Shown here in pieces: positions 19,378 through 27,818 of a DNA stretch of 64,000 nucleotides; the stretch's first letter is position 1, and each line of letters opens with the position of its first letter. The notes beneath the pieces are model-generated. The model worked only from the letters and a program-made list of their open reading frames with translations, had not been told where the DNA came from and ran no database searches. The position numbers and the translations under genes were made by a program. This DNA comes from SAR324 cluster bacterium (GTDB taxonomy: Bacteria; SAR324; NAC60-12), in contig JADGAV010000025.1 in assembly GCA_015231825.1 (NCBI GenBank), positions 1 to 64,000 on the forward strand, read 5' to 3'.

Positions 19378-20388
19378 ATGTTTGCAAAAAATTGGACTGC
19401 AATTGCAAAACCAAAACGATTACAGGTTGAACCGAATACTTTTAGCGGTTCATATGCAAAGTTTATTATTGAGCCATTGGAGCCGGGATATGGCGTTACG
19501 ATTGGGCATGCATTGCGCCGAATCCTATTGTCATCGGTTTGGGGAAGTGCTGTCTATGCAGTCCAGATTGAGGGAGTTTCTCATGAATTCACTCATATCC
19601 CCGGAGTTGTTGAAGATGTTGTCCAAATCATCCTGAATTTAAAGGAACTCAAACTCAAACAGTTTGAGGAAGGTCTTTTGGAACTGGAATTGATTGGAGA
19701 AGGGGCAGGCACTTTAACAGGAGCAGATATTTCAACGTTTGAAAAAGTTGAGGTTTTAAATCCTGAATTGAAGATTGCTACCTTGAATGAAGATGCCAAA
19801 TTGGGCATGATTCTTTATGTCAGGCAAAATAAAGGGTATGTAACTTCTGAAGAAAATCAAGATGATGACCTCCCATTGAATGTGATTTATTTGGATTCAA
19901 ATCACTCTCCAGTAACTCGAATCAACTACGAAATTCAAAATGCTAGAGTAGGTCAGCAAACCGAGTTTGATCGCTTGATATTTGAATTGTGGACCAATGG
20001 TTCAGTGGCTCCGGAAGATGCAATTGCGTACGCTGCTAAAATTTTAAAAGAACATATGGATATTTTCATCAATTTTGATGAAAAAGCTGTAGAACCAGAA
20101 CCTGAAGAGGAAGAAGAAGTACCTCAGTTTAATGAAAACTTGTATCGAAGCGTGAGTGAGTTGGAACTTTCTGTGCGTTCAATCAACTGTTTGCAAAATG
20201 CTAAGATTGAAACCATAGGGGATTTGGTACAAAAAACAGAGCAAGAAATGCTGAAAACAAAAAACTTTGGCAGGAAATCCTTGAATGAAATTAAAGGCAT
20301 TCTAAATTCTATGGGATTGATGTTGGGGATGAAACTGGATTCTTTTGACCCGGCAGAGAATCCGTTTGAAAAGAAAAAGGCGAGTTAA
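19378..20388 (+). CDS. rpoA: DNA-directed RNA polymerase subunit alpha
   Basis: 336 residues. The alpha subunit dimerises through its N-terminal domain to start RNA polymerase assembly (LEPGYGVTIGHALRRILLSS, about 36-55). After an acidic linker (EPEPEEEEEV, about 241-250) the C-terminal domain contacts UP elements and activators, with RSINCLQNAKIETIGDLV and KTKNFGRKSLNEIK conserved. It lies between rpsK and rplQ as in the alpha operon. Confidence 0.98.
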   Translation: MFAKNWTAIAKPKRLQVEPNTFSGSYAKFIIEPLEPGYGVTIGHALRRILLSSVWGSAVYAVQIEGVSHEFTHIPGVVEDVVQIILNLKELKLKQFEEGLLELELIGEGAGTLTGADISTFEKVEVLNPELKIATLNEDAKLGMILYVRQNKGYVTSEENQDDDLPLNVIYLDSNHSPVTRINYEIQNARVGQQTEFDRLIFELWTNGSVAPEDAIAYAAKILKEHMDIFINFDEKAVEPEPEEEEEVPQFNENLYRSVSELELSVRSINCLQNAKIETIGDLVQKTEQEMLKTKNFGRKSLNEIKGILNSMGLMLGMKLDSFDPAENPFEKKKAS

Positions 20389-20420
20389 TTATTTTTCTAA
20401 AACACAAATTTTGAGTTGAT

Positions 20421-21065
20421 ATGCGGCACTTAAAAGCAGGTAGACGATTGGGTGTTACCACCTCTCATCGCAGGGCAATGATGAGAAACCTGATCACGTC
20501 TTTAATTGAGCATGAGCAAATCACCTGCACTGTTGCTCGAGCTAAGGAACTGAGAAAACCTCTTGATAAAATGATAACTCTTGGAAAACAAGGGGACCTT
20601 AACGCTCGTCGACAAGCGTTAAAATTTATTAAATCCAAAGAAGCAATGGCTGCATTGTTTGGAGATTTAGCAGAGCGTTATAAAGACAGGGAGGGTGGAT
20701 ACTCTAGAATTATTAAACTTGGATCACGTCGTTTGGGGGATGGTTCCCACATGGTAATTGTCCAGTTGATTGATGGTCCAAATGACGTTCTGTCTGAATT
20801 AAAAAACAAGTCTGCAAAGAAAAAACCTAAAGAAACAAAAAGTTCTGTTCTCGAAGAAGTCAGTCAAGAAGTAGCGAATGAAGAATCTACAGTTGCACCC
20901 ATCAGTGAAACTGAAAAAGAAGAATCTTCAATTTCTGGAGAAAAGAATGTTTCTGATGATTCTCAAGATCAAAATAAAAATGTTGAGAATGGAACAATAG
21001 CAGAAGAAAAATCCATTCCTGCTGTACAAGAGGGTAGCGAGTCCGATGACACAAAAAAATCATGA
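20421..21065 (+). CDS. rplQ: 50S ribosomal protein L17 with long acidic C-terminal extension
   Basis: The first ~118 residues are a complete L17 ([20 protein letters not shown], ending in VIVQLID), which sits near the exit tunnel. The family is usually about 115-130 residues. This protein has 214, with roughly 95 extra residues rich in Ser, Glu, Asp and Lys (short stretches such as [14 protein letters not shown] and [11 protein letters not shown]). The extension has low complexity and no recognisable fold, and is likely disordered. It is the last gene of the supercluster. Confidence 0.95.
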   Translation: MRHLKAGRRLGVTTSHRRAMMRNLITSLIEHEQITCTVARAKELRKPLDKMITLGKQGDLNARRQALKFIKSKEAMAALFGDLAERYKDREGGYSRIIKLGSRRLGDGSHMVIVQLIDGPNDVLSELKNKSAKKKPKETKSSVLEEVSQEVANEESTVAPISETEKEESSISGEKNVSDDSQDQNKNVENGTIAEEKSIPAVQEGSESDDTKKS

Positions 21066-21459
21066 TTTACTTTGATTACGGTCTGTTACCTTCCTGATTT
21101 TTCTTCTTTAAAACAAAGTCCACTGAAATTCCTTTCCTTTCGATTGAAAATGAAACTGGCCGTTGACAAAAAGAATGTCTTAATCTATTTAAAACATTCA
21201 ATTCGTTCGGATAGCGGCCAATTTTAAAAGCAATCAACAAAATCGTATTCTTGCAGTCGTTACAAATTTTCCTTGCTTCTCTTTCAATTCATTAGTAATT
21301 GGAAACCTGCTTAACTCCAACTGTAAATTAGTCGATCAGATTCCTAAAAATCGGTAAACGTGATGTTTTAGTATGAACCGGGTAAGGGTATTGACTATCA
21401 AAGAATAAGACGGAAGTTAATCAACCCGCAATCACTTTCACTTTTGAAGAAAAGGTCAT
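21066..21459. other. Intergenic region after the ribosomal supercluster
   Basis: About 390 bases without a credible gene. It contains a candidate promoter with a perfect TTGACA box (21163-21191) flanked by a near-perfect inverted repeat (21153-21162 and 21215-21224). No GC-rich hairpin followed by a T-run was found behind rplQ, so how the long operon ends is not visible. Confidence 0.55.
21163..21191 (+). promoter_or_regulatory. Candidate promoter with flanking inverted repeat
   Basis: TTGACA, 17 bases, TATTTA. The -35 box is perfect and the -10 box is weak (3/6). AAACTGGCCG lies just before the -35 and CGGCCAATTT about 24 bases after the -10. They are inverted copies with one mismatch. The next gene starts about 270 bases downstream, so a long leader would result. 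Confidence 0.35.
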
Positions 21460-22056
21460 ATGAGAAGCATCACCAAAAAAAGAATAGTTTGCACACTGGG
21501 CTGGTTAATCCTGTTTTTAGGCTATACCATTTCGGTCAAAGCTCAGTTTTTCGGTTTTAGTGCCGATGGTGCCATCGCGTATTCTGCAACAGATCAGGAA
21601 ATTTCAGGGGGTTCTTTTGGACTCACTCATCCCATTCCTTTTGTTCCTAACATTGGAGGAACCGGATTCTTTTTTGAGCGTAGAAACCAGGGTGCCGAAG
21701 GAATGACTTTGGCATCTAAAGTGAGCGTCACTTCAGGAAATATATTTTACAATATTCCCGTGCCATTTTTCACCTTCTCTTTTGGCGGGGGAGGAGGAAT
21801 CATGAACACGAAAACCGATATTATTCAGGAGTTTGGTCGTGTCGAGACAATCGAAGTCAATACTCCAATTGGTGAAGGATTTATCAGGCTTGGTTTGCCT
21901 TTTATTCATTTTTTTGATTTTCACATCGGCTATCATTTTATCACAACAGGTGATATCAAAATTGTAAAGGACAGTAAAACCAAAATTGTTGGGGTCAATG
22001 ACAGGGTAAATTTGTCGGGCGGGTTGACCACAATTGGAATATTAATCGCGCTCTAA
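21460..22056 (+). CDS. Hypothetical secreted protein, probably a small outer-membrane beta-barrel
   Basis: 198 residues, family not recognised. The N-terminus has a signal peptide (basic MRSITKKR, hydrophobic core, likely cleavage after VKA at residue 28). The mature part alternates hydrophobic and polar residues in short strands, is rich in Gly, Phe and Ile, has no cysteines, and ends in a hydrophobic strand GLTTIGILIAL. This suggests an eight-strand outer-membrane barrel, but that is inference. Its stop overlaps the next start by one base (TAATG), so it is translationally coupled to the phosphopantetheinyl transferase. Confidence 0.7.
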   Translation: MRSITKKRIVCTLGWLILFLGYTISVKAQFFGFSADGAIAYSATDQEISGGSFGLTHPIPFVPNIGGTGFFFERRNQGAEGMTLASKVSVTSGNIFYNIPVPFFTFSFGGGGGIMNTKTDIIQEFGRVETIEVNTPIGEGFIRLGLPFIHFFDFHIGYHFITTGDIKIVKDSKTKIVGVNDRVNLSGGLTTIGILIAL

Positions 22057-22715
22057 TGTTCGCTACTCCTTTTCCAGAATTTATAAAATTTTGCTGTCTG
22101 GAAAACGCAACACTCTCCTCATTTAAGAATTTGGAAGAGGAAACGTTATGCATTGAATCCGTGACCGCAAAACATCGACGTGCTGAGTTTCTCTTAGGGC
22201 GAGCCTGTGCCCATCAAGCACTTTCCGCCTTTCGTCTTTCTCATCTCCCGATATTAAGAAACCAAAATAGAGCTCCCATTTGGCCTGAATCTATTGTGGG
22301 AAGTATTTCTCATACTGAAAATTGGGCGGTTGCCGCTGTTGGAAAGCAAACAGATGTTAAAGCAATTGGTATTGACATTGAAAACTTGAAACGAATCGTG
22401 AATTTTGGGATCCAGCGACACGTGTGTGTTGCTGAGGAAAACGAATGGCTGTCTCAATTTGGATCTGACCAATTTGACACATTTCTCAAAATTGTATTTT
22501 CAGCAAAAGAATCAATATTTAAGTGTCTAAACCCTCTTACAGGTGTTTATCTTGATTTCCTTGATGCCAGAGTTGCACTAAAAGAAGACTCCAAAGAGTT
22601 TGAATTTACATTGCTGAAAGATTGCGGTTCTGATTTTCCTGTGGGATTTCAATACAAAGGATCCTACCAAATTGTAAAAAATTTGGTTTTGACCTCAATT
22701 TGGGTCTCTGCCTAA
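22056..22715 (+). CDS. 4'-phosphopantetheinyl transferase (EntD/Sfp superfamily)
   Basis: 219 residues. These enzymes move the 4'-phosphopantetheine arm of CoA onto a serine of carrier proteins. The three signature blocks are present: GSISHT (residues 82-87), GIDIE with the Mg-binding acids (105-109) and FSAKESIFK (148-156). The N-terminal RRAEFLLGRACA region resembles the EntD subgroup. No polyketide or nonribosomal peptide synthase lies in the window, so it may serve a distant carrier protein or substitute for AcpS. It starts in the stop of the gene before it. Confidence 0.9.
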   Translation: MFATPFPEFIKFCCLENATLSSFKNLEEETLCIESVTAKHRRAEFLLGRACAHQALSAFRLSHLPILRNQNRAPIWPESIVGSISHTENWAVAAVGKQTDVKAIGIDIENLKRIVNFGIQRHVCVAEENEWLSQFGSDQFDTFLKIVFSAKESIFKCLNPLTGVYLDFLDARVALKEDSKEFEFTLLKDCGSDFPVGFQYKGSYQIVKNLVLTSIWVSA

Positions 22716-22743
22716 ATCACAACATTTCAAAAATTTATTAACT

Positions 22744-23502
22744 ATGAAAGGATTCTATTTTCAGCGTCCCTTTGAATATCATTTAGTTGCAGAAGGAGAA
22801 GAATGGGAACAAGGTGGTCGTATTTGCGGAACTATACGTGTGAAAAATACAGAGAGTGAAAAGGTGGACTCTAATTCACTTCAGATCGGGCTAGCCTATG
22901 GTAATTTTAAAAAGATCAAAGACCGAGAAGACGATGCTTGGAAAGAAATTCAAACCGAGGTGCTTGCTGAAAGTTTAAATTTTGCTCCAGAAGAGGAGCG
23001 CGAGTTCGAATGGGGATTTTTCCTGGCATCTGATTGCCCGATTACAGATAAATCGGGTAGTTTATTTTTGTTGTATGGGGACGGTGACCTATATTCTCAG
23101 GGGAGAATTGATGTGAGAATGAATCTGATGCCTATTTTGCAAAGTTTTCTGCAGACATTTGAAACTCAATTTCGATTTCAAAAAAAATATGAAAAATCAA
23201 ATTTGGAATTTACAGAAGTGAAGCTTGTACCACCCGATTCAAAGGATTTTCCGACTCTTGACCATGTGCTGTGTTATTTAAGAATTCATGAAGAAAAGAT
23301 GGAGATCCGCTATAGTTTCAAAATGAAATCGCTAGGGGTTAAGGGAGATAAAAGTAGTTTGAAAGTCGCGAGAAAAAAAAGAGAATATCAACAACAATTC
23401 ACTCAGGAACAGTATGCACAAGGGGGTTTTCCTAATAGGGATTTTTTCCGCCAGTCCATACAGGAAGCCATTGAAATTGCTAAACCTGATGTTTTATTTT
23501 GA
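22744..23502 (+). CDS. Hypothetical cytosolic protein
   Basis: 252 residues, not recognised. No signal peptide or membrane segment. The first half has the feel of a beta-sandwich (GGRICGTIRVKNTES followed by LQIGLAYG), a distant reminder of Spo0M/arrestin-like folds, but no motif proves it. The second half is helical and very basic (KMKSLGVKGDKSSLKVARKKREY). It lies between the PPTase and an alpha/beta hydrolase with short gaps on one strand and is probably in the same operon. Confidence 0.7.
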   Translation: MKGFYFQRPFEYHLVAEGEEWEQGGRICGTIRVKNTESEKVDSNSLQIGLAYGNFKKIKDREDDAWKEIQTEVLAESLNFAPEEEREFEWGFFLASDCPITDKSGSLFLLYGDGDLYSQGRIDVRMNLMPILQSFLQTFETQFRFQKKYEKSNLEFTEVKLVPPDSKDFPTLDHVLCYLRIHEEKMEIRYSFKMKSLGVKGDKSSLKVARKKREYQQQFTQEQYAQGGFPNRDFFRQSIQEAIEIAKPDVLF

Positions 23503-23525
23503 ACAGATTTATTAGATACAGGTAA

Positions 23526-24275
23526 ATGTTTTCAGAAGAATGGGATCTTGAGTTTCTAAATCAGAGAGCTGATCAAATTTTACAGGAATTGCTTGCAGAG
23601 GGTTTGGTTAAAACTGTTATGGTTCCGGGCCTGAAAATTGAGCTTCCTGCTTCTGCAAATATCGAACATGTTCAGTCAGTCATGTTTGTTTGTTCGGGTT
23701 ATCCTGAAATTGCGGGAGTTTGGTCCTATTCCCTGCTTGAACAAAGTATGAAACAGAAGGAATTGCTTGAGAAAACGTCCATGGCTCCTTATTTCCGGGA
23801 AACTCCTGAAAATGTTGGATTGATTGTATTGAATCCACATGTGCATGAATTAAAATCTCCCCCTGAAACGTCTATTCCTGAATATCTTTTTCAATTAGAT
23901 CAGTTGTACAATTTTTTCAATCGTTCGAAGAATGTAAAAATAATACTTTTAGGGTATTCCCTCGGTGGAGAGGTAATATTACGTTTTTTGCAGGAAAATC
24001 TTTCATTTGTTGAGAAGACTCATAAACTGATTTTTATTGACCCTACCCCGCCAAGCATCGGGCGGCGTAAACTGGAAAATGGAGTTTTAGAACTTGTTGA
24101 CCAGGCACTTTTTTATGGTTTGTGCGACGGCGACGGTAATCCCGGTGAATTTGCTGAATTTACAAAAATGCGTCTCAAAATCCAGCCGAATTTAATACCT
24201 TGCCAGTCTCATGGAGAGATGCCGAATTTAATTTGGCCACAACTCCAAAAGGAATTGCGAACGATTGTCGGGTAG
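23526..24275 (+). CDS. Alpha/beta hydrolase-fold protein
   Basis: 249 residues. The nucleophile elbow GYSLGG has Ser145. LIFIDPTPP carries a candidate acid after the next strand, and His229 (CQSHGEMPNL) is placed for the catalytic histidine. Together these suggest a working esterase, lipase or thioesterase-type triad. There is no signal peptide, so it acts in the cytosol. The substrate is unknown. Closeness to a phosphopantetheinyl transferase could hint at a thioesterase role, but that is only context. It ends 6 bases before the cysteine desulfurase. Confidence 0.75.
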   Translation: MFSEEWDLEFLNQRADQILQELLAEGLVKTVMVPGLKIELPASANIEHVQSVMFVCSGYPEIAGVWSYSLLEQSMKQKELLEKTSMAPYFRETPENVGLIVLNPHVHELKSPPETSIPEYLFQLDQLYNFFNRSKNVKIILLGYSLGGEVILRFLQENLSFVEKTHKLIFIDPTPPSIGRRKLENGVLELVDQALFYGLCDGDGNPGEFAEFTKMRLKIQPNLIPCQSHGEMPNLIWPQLQKELRTIVG

Positions 24276-24281
24276 TTCCTT

Positions 24282-25424
24282 ATGTTTTATTTGGACAATG
24301 CTGCAACAACTTCTGTTTTACCTGCCGTTCTTGAAAAAAGCCTTCCTTATTTGACTCAGCATTTTGGCAACCCTTCGTCGATTCATCGTCTGGGAGTTGA
24401 TGCGGCAAGATCTGTCAAATCTGTTAGACAGATCTTCGCCCGGATATTTCACGTTTATCGGGAAAATATAATATTTTGCGGCAGCGGGACTGAAGCGAAT
24501 CATTTAGCACTCTGGGGAATATCACAATCTTCAAATCTAAAAGGAAATCAAATTATTGTATCAAGCATTGAACATCCTAGTGTCTTAAGAACGGCTGAAT
24601 TTTTATCGCTGCGTGGATTTCAAGTGGATTTTGTTCGTAGTCTCCCAGATGGAAGGACCGACATTTCTCATCTTGAGACATTGCTTTCAAAAGAGACCCG
24701 GTTAGTTTCGTGTATGGCGGTCAATAATGAAATTGGAACACAACAGCCTGTCCATCAAATTGGTCAGTTGGTTAAAGAAAAAAATTCAAGCACTTTGTTC
24801 CATGTTGATGCAGTTCAGGGATTTACTAAAATTCCTCTCCGCATGAAAGAAATGAAAATTGATTTGTTATCTATCAGCGGCCACAAAATTGGAGCACCAA
24901 AGGGAATTGGCGCACTGGTTTCTGCTGGTAAGATCCCGTTGTCTCCAGTTGTATTGGGGGGAGGTCAAGAGCAAGGATTTAGGAGTGGTACTGAAAATGT
25001 TTTTGGAATCATTGCTTTTGGTGAAGCAGCCTGCCTGGGTGAAAAACAACGTCACTATAAAAATGAAGCCTTGATAAAATACAAAAATCGATGGCTGGTT
25101 TTTTTGAAAGAAAAATGTCCCCGGGTAAAAATTTACCAATCCCCTTATGTTTTGCCTCACTATCTGAATATATCCGTCCCGCCTATACCGGCGGAAGTAT
25201 TTTTACATCATTTAGAGGCTGAGGGGATTTTTGTATCGACCGGTTCGGCTTGCTCTTCAAAAAAGACCCAGATCTCTCATGTGCTGAAGGCTGTTGGCCT
25301 GGATTCAGATGTCGCAAAATCGATCATTCGGCTAAGTTTTTCTGAACAAAATCTTGAAGAAAACCAAGATGAATTATTTCGGAAATTTTCATCAGCAGTC
25401 CAACAGTTGGAAATGCTTTTATAG
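24282..25424 (+). CDS. Cysteine desulfurase (NifS/IscS family)
   Basis: 380 residues, a class V PLP-dependent enzyme that takes sulfur from cysteine for Fe-S clusters or thiolated cofactors. It starts MFYLDNAATT as usual. The cofactor lysine is Lys202 in SGHKIGAPKG, the HVDAVQ motif precedes it, and the catalytic Cys324 lies in STGSACSS. No IscU, SufE or ThiI-type partner is adjacent, so its sulfur acceptor is unknown. The last gene before it ends only 6 bases upstream. Confidence 0.94.
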   Translation: MFYLDNAATTSVLPAVLEKSLPYLTQHFGNPSSIHRLGVDAARSVKSVRQIFARIFHVYRENIIFCGSGTEANHLALWGISQSSNLKGNQIIVSSIEHPSVLRTAEFLSLRGFQVDFVRSLPDGRTDISHLETLLSKETRLVSCMAVNNEIGTQQPVHQIGQLVKEKNSSTLFHVDAVQGFTKIPLRMKEMKIDLLSISGHKIGAPKGIGALVSAGKIPLSPVVLGGGQEQGFRSGTENVFGIIAFGEAACLGEKQRHYKNEALIKYKNRWLVFLKEKCPRVKIYQSPYVLPHYLNISVPPIPAEVFLHHLEAEGIFVSTGSACSSKKTQISHVLKAVGLDSDVAKSIIRLSFSEQNLEENQDELFRKFSSAVQQLEMLL

Positions 25425-25436
25425 GGTGATAGCACA

Positions 25437-25577
25437 GTGAAAATCTTTTTAATCATGTTGATATTGCTGTGGTTTGGGTGGTTGATTTGGTCTGGATGGA
25501 ATTACTTCCTTTTTTTGAAAATGCGAGATAGAGATTGGCAGCAGGAATTTGAAAAATTTAAAAATGCAGGATCTTGA
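25437..25577 (+). CDS. Possible 46-residue membrane peptide
   Basis: A GTG-started frame of 46 codons, MKIFLIMLILLWFGWLIW followed by a short charged tail (KMRDRDWQQEFEKFKNAGS). It has one membrane helix rich in Trp and a cytosolic amphipathic tail. AGGG lies about ten bases before the start, and it follows the cysteine desulfurase by 12 bases in the same direction. Composition and place make it credible, but small hydrophobic frames also arise by chance. Confidence 0.45.
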   Translation: MKIFLIMLILLWFGWLIWSGWNYFLFLKMRDRDWQQEFEKFKNAGS

Positions 25578-25593
25578 AAGGGAAATTATAGCA

Positions 25594-26922
25594 TTAGTAT
25601 GGTTTCGATATTTTATTTTTTCGAGCAGCATTTAAAACCAATGCCATAATCATCAGCAGCACAGTTTGTACCTCGGAATCGCGGAAATTATTTTCGAAGA
25701 TCCCTGCTACCAAAAATCCAGAAATTCCTGCAAATCCTCCCCAAATCAACGAGATATTGTATTTCGAAATGACTCGACTGTTTCTCAAGGTCTGCCAGAC
25801 GGCTAGAAAAAATGAGACCCAAATCATAATATAGCTGATCAGCCCAAAAATTCCCAAATTGACCCATGTTTGAAGATAGATGTTGTGTACACCTGCACTT
25901 GCTGAATTGAAAAACTGGTGTCCTGTTTCTTTAATGATTGGTTTTCGATATCTAGGCATCACTTCACCGTCATTGTTCAAGCCGATACCAAACCAAGGAT
26001 GGTCTTTAATTGCCTGCCAGGCAGATTGCCATAGCAAATAACGGTCTTGGTTGTATTTCAAGACGAATCCACTTTCCAGTCGTTGCCAAATCAGTCCGGG
26101 TCCCGTTACCTTTTCACTTAATTTTTGATCCTTGAAGGTATAATGCCAAAGCATCGCACTCATCATTCCTATTCCAATGCACACGATCAAAATCAACCAT
26201 TTTTTTGGTAAGCGAAAGCAGAGTACCAACAAGGCGAACATGCTTCCAAGCCAGATACTCCGTGCCAGAGAAGCAAGGATTGCAGTGAAAATAACAACGG
26301 AACCAGCCTTGAAAACTCTGCGATAATTCTTGGAAATTTCTTTGCAGAAGCTCAGGGAAACAAACAGAGGAAAACAAAGAAGCAACACTCCCCCATAGGT
26401 TAAGTGGTGAGTAAAATTTCCTTTTGCATGGAAAATATCAGTGTATCCGTAAAGAGAGTAGCACGGGTGTTTATAGGGGGTAGGAGATTGTTTTTCAAGC
26501 GTGCGAAACCAGTCAGCTCCTGTGAAATATTGGATGATTCCATAAATGGAAATCAAAACAAGAAAGTAAAAGAAGAGGCGCAGTAAAGTTTGTTCATCGA
26601 CATCCTCTAAAGCGAAGTACAGGATCCATGGCAGAAAAAGATGAAGGTTATCGCGTAATGCAAATCCGGCACCGTGAGAATATGGTGAAGTTAGACCAGA
26701 TAAAATATTAAAAAACAGGAATATCAGGAGTGTATAAAAAACTGGGTGAGGAACTTTCCACAAATTTCGATTTCTAAAGAAACGCAATAGAAAAATGGCA
26801 TACAATCCTGTTATTGAAATGTTCTCTCCTGCGATTGTAAAAGTGCTGAAGCAAAATAAAGTGTATATTAAAAGGCGATTCCACCAACGATAGGAGACTA
26901 ATTTAAATCCAAAAGTTTTCAT
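25594..26922 (-). CDS. O-antigen ligase / polymerase-like membrane protein (WaaL/Wzy family)
   Basis: 442 residues with about ten to twelve membrane segments. The long periplasmic loop carries HPWFGIGLNN and, before the last helices, SAGVHNIYLQTWVNLG with the conserved histidine typical of the O-antigen ligase family (Wzy_C). Such proteins transfer O-antigen from undecaprenyl diphosphate to lipid A-core or polymerise repeat units. There is no O-antigen cluster next to it. The gene is convergent with the 46-residue peptide ORF and ends 16 bases from it. The ATG start is preceded by a short AT-rich gap. Confidence 0.85.
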   Translation of the reverse strand: MKTFGFKLVSYRWWNRLLIYTLFCFSTFTIAGENISITGLYAIFLLRFFRNRNLWKVPHPVFYTLLIFLFFNILSGLTSPYSHGAGFALRDNLHLFLPWILYFALEDVDEQTLLRLFFYFLVLISIYGIIQYFTGADWFRTLEKQSPTPYKHPCYSLYGYTDIFHAKGNFTHHLTYGGVLLLCFPLFVSLSFCKEISKNYRRVFKAGSVVIFTAILASLARSIWLGSMFALLVLCFRLPKKWLILIVCIGIGMMSAMLWHYTFKDQKLSEKVTGPGLIWQRLESGFVLKYNQDRYLLWQSAWQAIKDHPWFGIGLNNDGEVMPRYRKPIIKETGHQFFNSASAGVHNIYLQTWVNLGIFGLISYIMIWVSFFLAVWQTLRNSRVISKYNISLIWGGFAGISGFLVAGIFENNFRDSEVQTVLLMIMALVLNAARKNKISKPY

Positions 26923-27122
26923 GGAAGAAATTGGTTTGATTTGATTTTCCTCAAGTTAGCAAATTGTCATGTTGGTTTGATATGTTTATCATAAACATCA
27001 CCTATTAGAAGTAAAACTTATTAAAAAATTTTTCATTTGCCATAATTTTTTGCAAAGCAAAAGAAAATATATCGAGATCTGGGCTATGTTTTGGTAAGGA
27101 TGCAGTTTGGGAGATACTATTT

Positions 27123-27494
27123 TTACTGTTGGGAAAGTTTTTTTTGAATGAATAGTTTGACGTTAGAGATTATCCACTCTCGACAAATCGGTACTAGAAG
27201 TGAAAAACCGATTGCATCGGTTATCAATCCGGGGATGAGTAATGTAATTCCGCTGAAAAGGGTAAGAATTGCTTCTAGTAATTCCTCAGTTGGCATTCTT
27301 TGATTTTGAAGTTCCGATTCAAAGAATGTCCATAAAGAAAAACCCTCGATGTTCATTAACCATAGACCCAATCCTCCAGTTGTTATACAAATAAAAACAA
27401 GGCTGAAAAACGGTAGAGTTTCACTGAGCTGGAACAAAATCCAGATTTCTACGAATGGAAGGACAAGAAATATCAGCAGTAAAAGATAACCCAA
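27123..27494 (-). CDS. fxsA: FxsA family inner-membrane protein
   Basis: 123 residues with three to four membrane segments. The N-terminal LLLLIFLVLPFVEIWILF, the GLGLWLMNIEG turn and LIPGLITDAIGFSLLVP are characteristic of FxsA. The E. coli protein, when overproduced, relieves phage T7 exclusion by F plasmid PifA. Its normal function is unknown. It is alone on the minus strand, 200 bases upstream of the O-antigen ligase gene. Confidence 0.85.
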   Translation of the reverse strand: MGYLLLLIFLVLPFVEIWILFQLSETLPFFSLVFICITTGGLGLWLMNIEGFSLWTFFESELQNQRMPTEELLEAILTLFSGITLLIPGLITDAIGFSLLVPICREWIISNVKLFIQKKLSQQ

Positions 27495-27608
27495 ATTTTC
27501 TCCTGGATTTTCTGATAATGATTTAAAACGTCCTTTTGTTTGGTAGTCGCTTGAGGAATGATTTCTAACGTGTGTTGGCTGGTTTTTATTGAATGATTTG
27601 AAACAAAA

Positions 27609-27657
27609 CTATCGACTTTGGAAGAAGGAGGGATTTGCAAGCATCCAAAGTCGATAG
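27609..27657. repeat. Perfect 14-bp inverted repeat with 21-base loop
   Basis: CTATCGACTTTGGA is exactly complementary to TCCAAAGTCGATAG, with a 21-base loop that contains AGGAGGGA. The arms do not extend further. No T-run follows on either strand, so this is not a simple terminator. Confidence 0.75.
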
Positions 27658-27666
27658 AAATTGTTG

Positions 27667-27691
27667 AACGGCAGTGATGGAGACTGTCGTT
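27667..27691. repeat. Second hairpin, 9-bp stem with 7-base GGA loop
   Basis: AACGGCAGT and ACTGTCGTT pair over nine positions with one G-T, closing the loop GATGGAG. It lies nine bases after the 14-bp hairpin and is followed by GCGGAGGAA. Confidence 0.6.
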
Positions 27692-27818
27692 GCGGAGGAA
27701 ATATAGTAAGAATTAAGAAATGGAAAATCATGTTGTTCAGATATTGAACATAAACTATCGCAATTAAAAAACAATGTCAACCATTATTTTAATAAAATTA
27801 ATTTAATGATAAAAATAG

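Larger units (their letters stand above)
27495..27818. other. Hairpin-rich intergenic region between fxsA and the ITPase gene
   Basis: About 320 bases without a credible gene (a 64-codon minus-strand frame has no family features). It contains a perfect 14-bp stem (27609-27657) directly followed by a second 9-bp stem (27667-27691), with several GGA triplets in loops and single-stranded parts. It could be a small RNA, a leader or a mobile hairpin element. Confidence 0.55.

Noticed and set aside
27586-27780. 64-codon minus-strand ORF in the hairpin region
   Set aside because: No family features and no ribosome binding site, and it runs through both hairpins.
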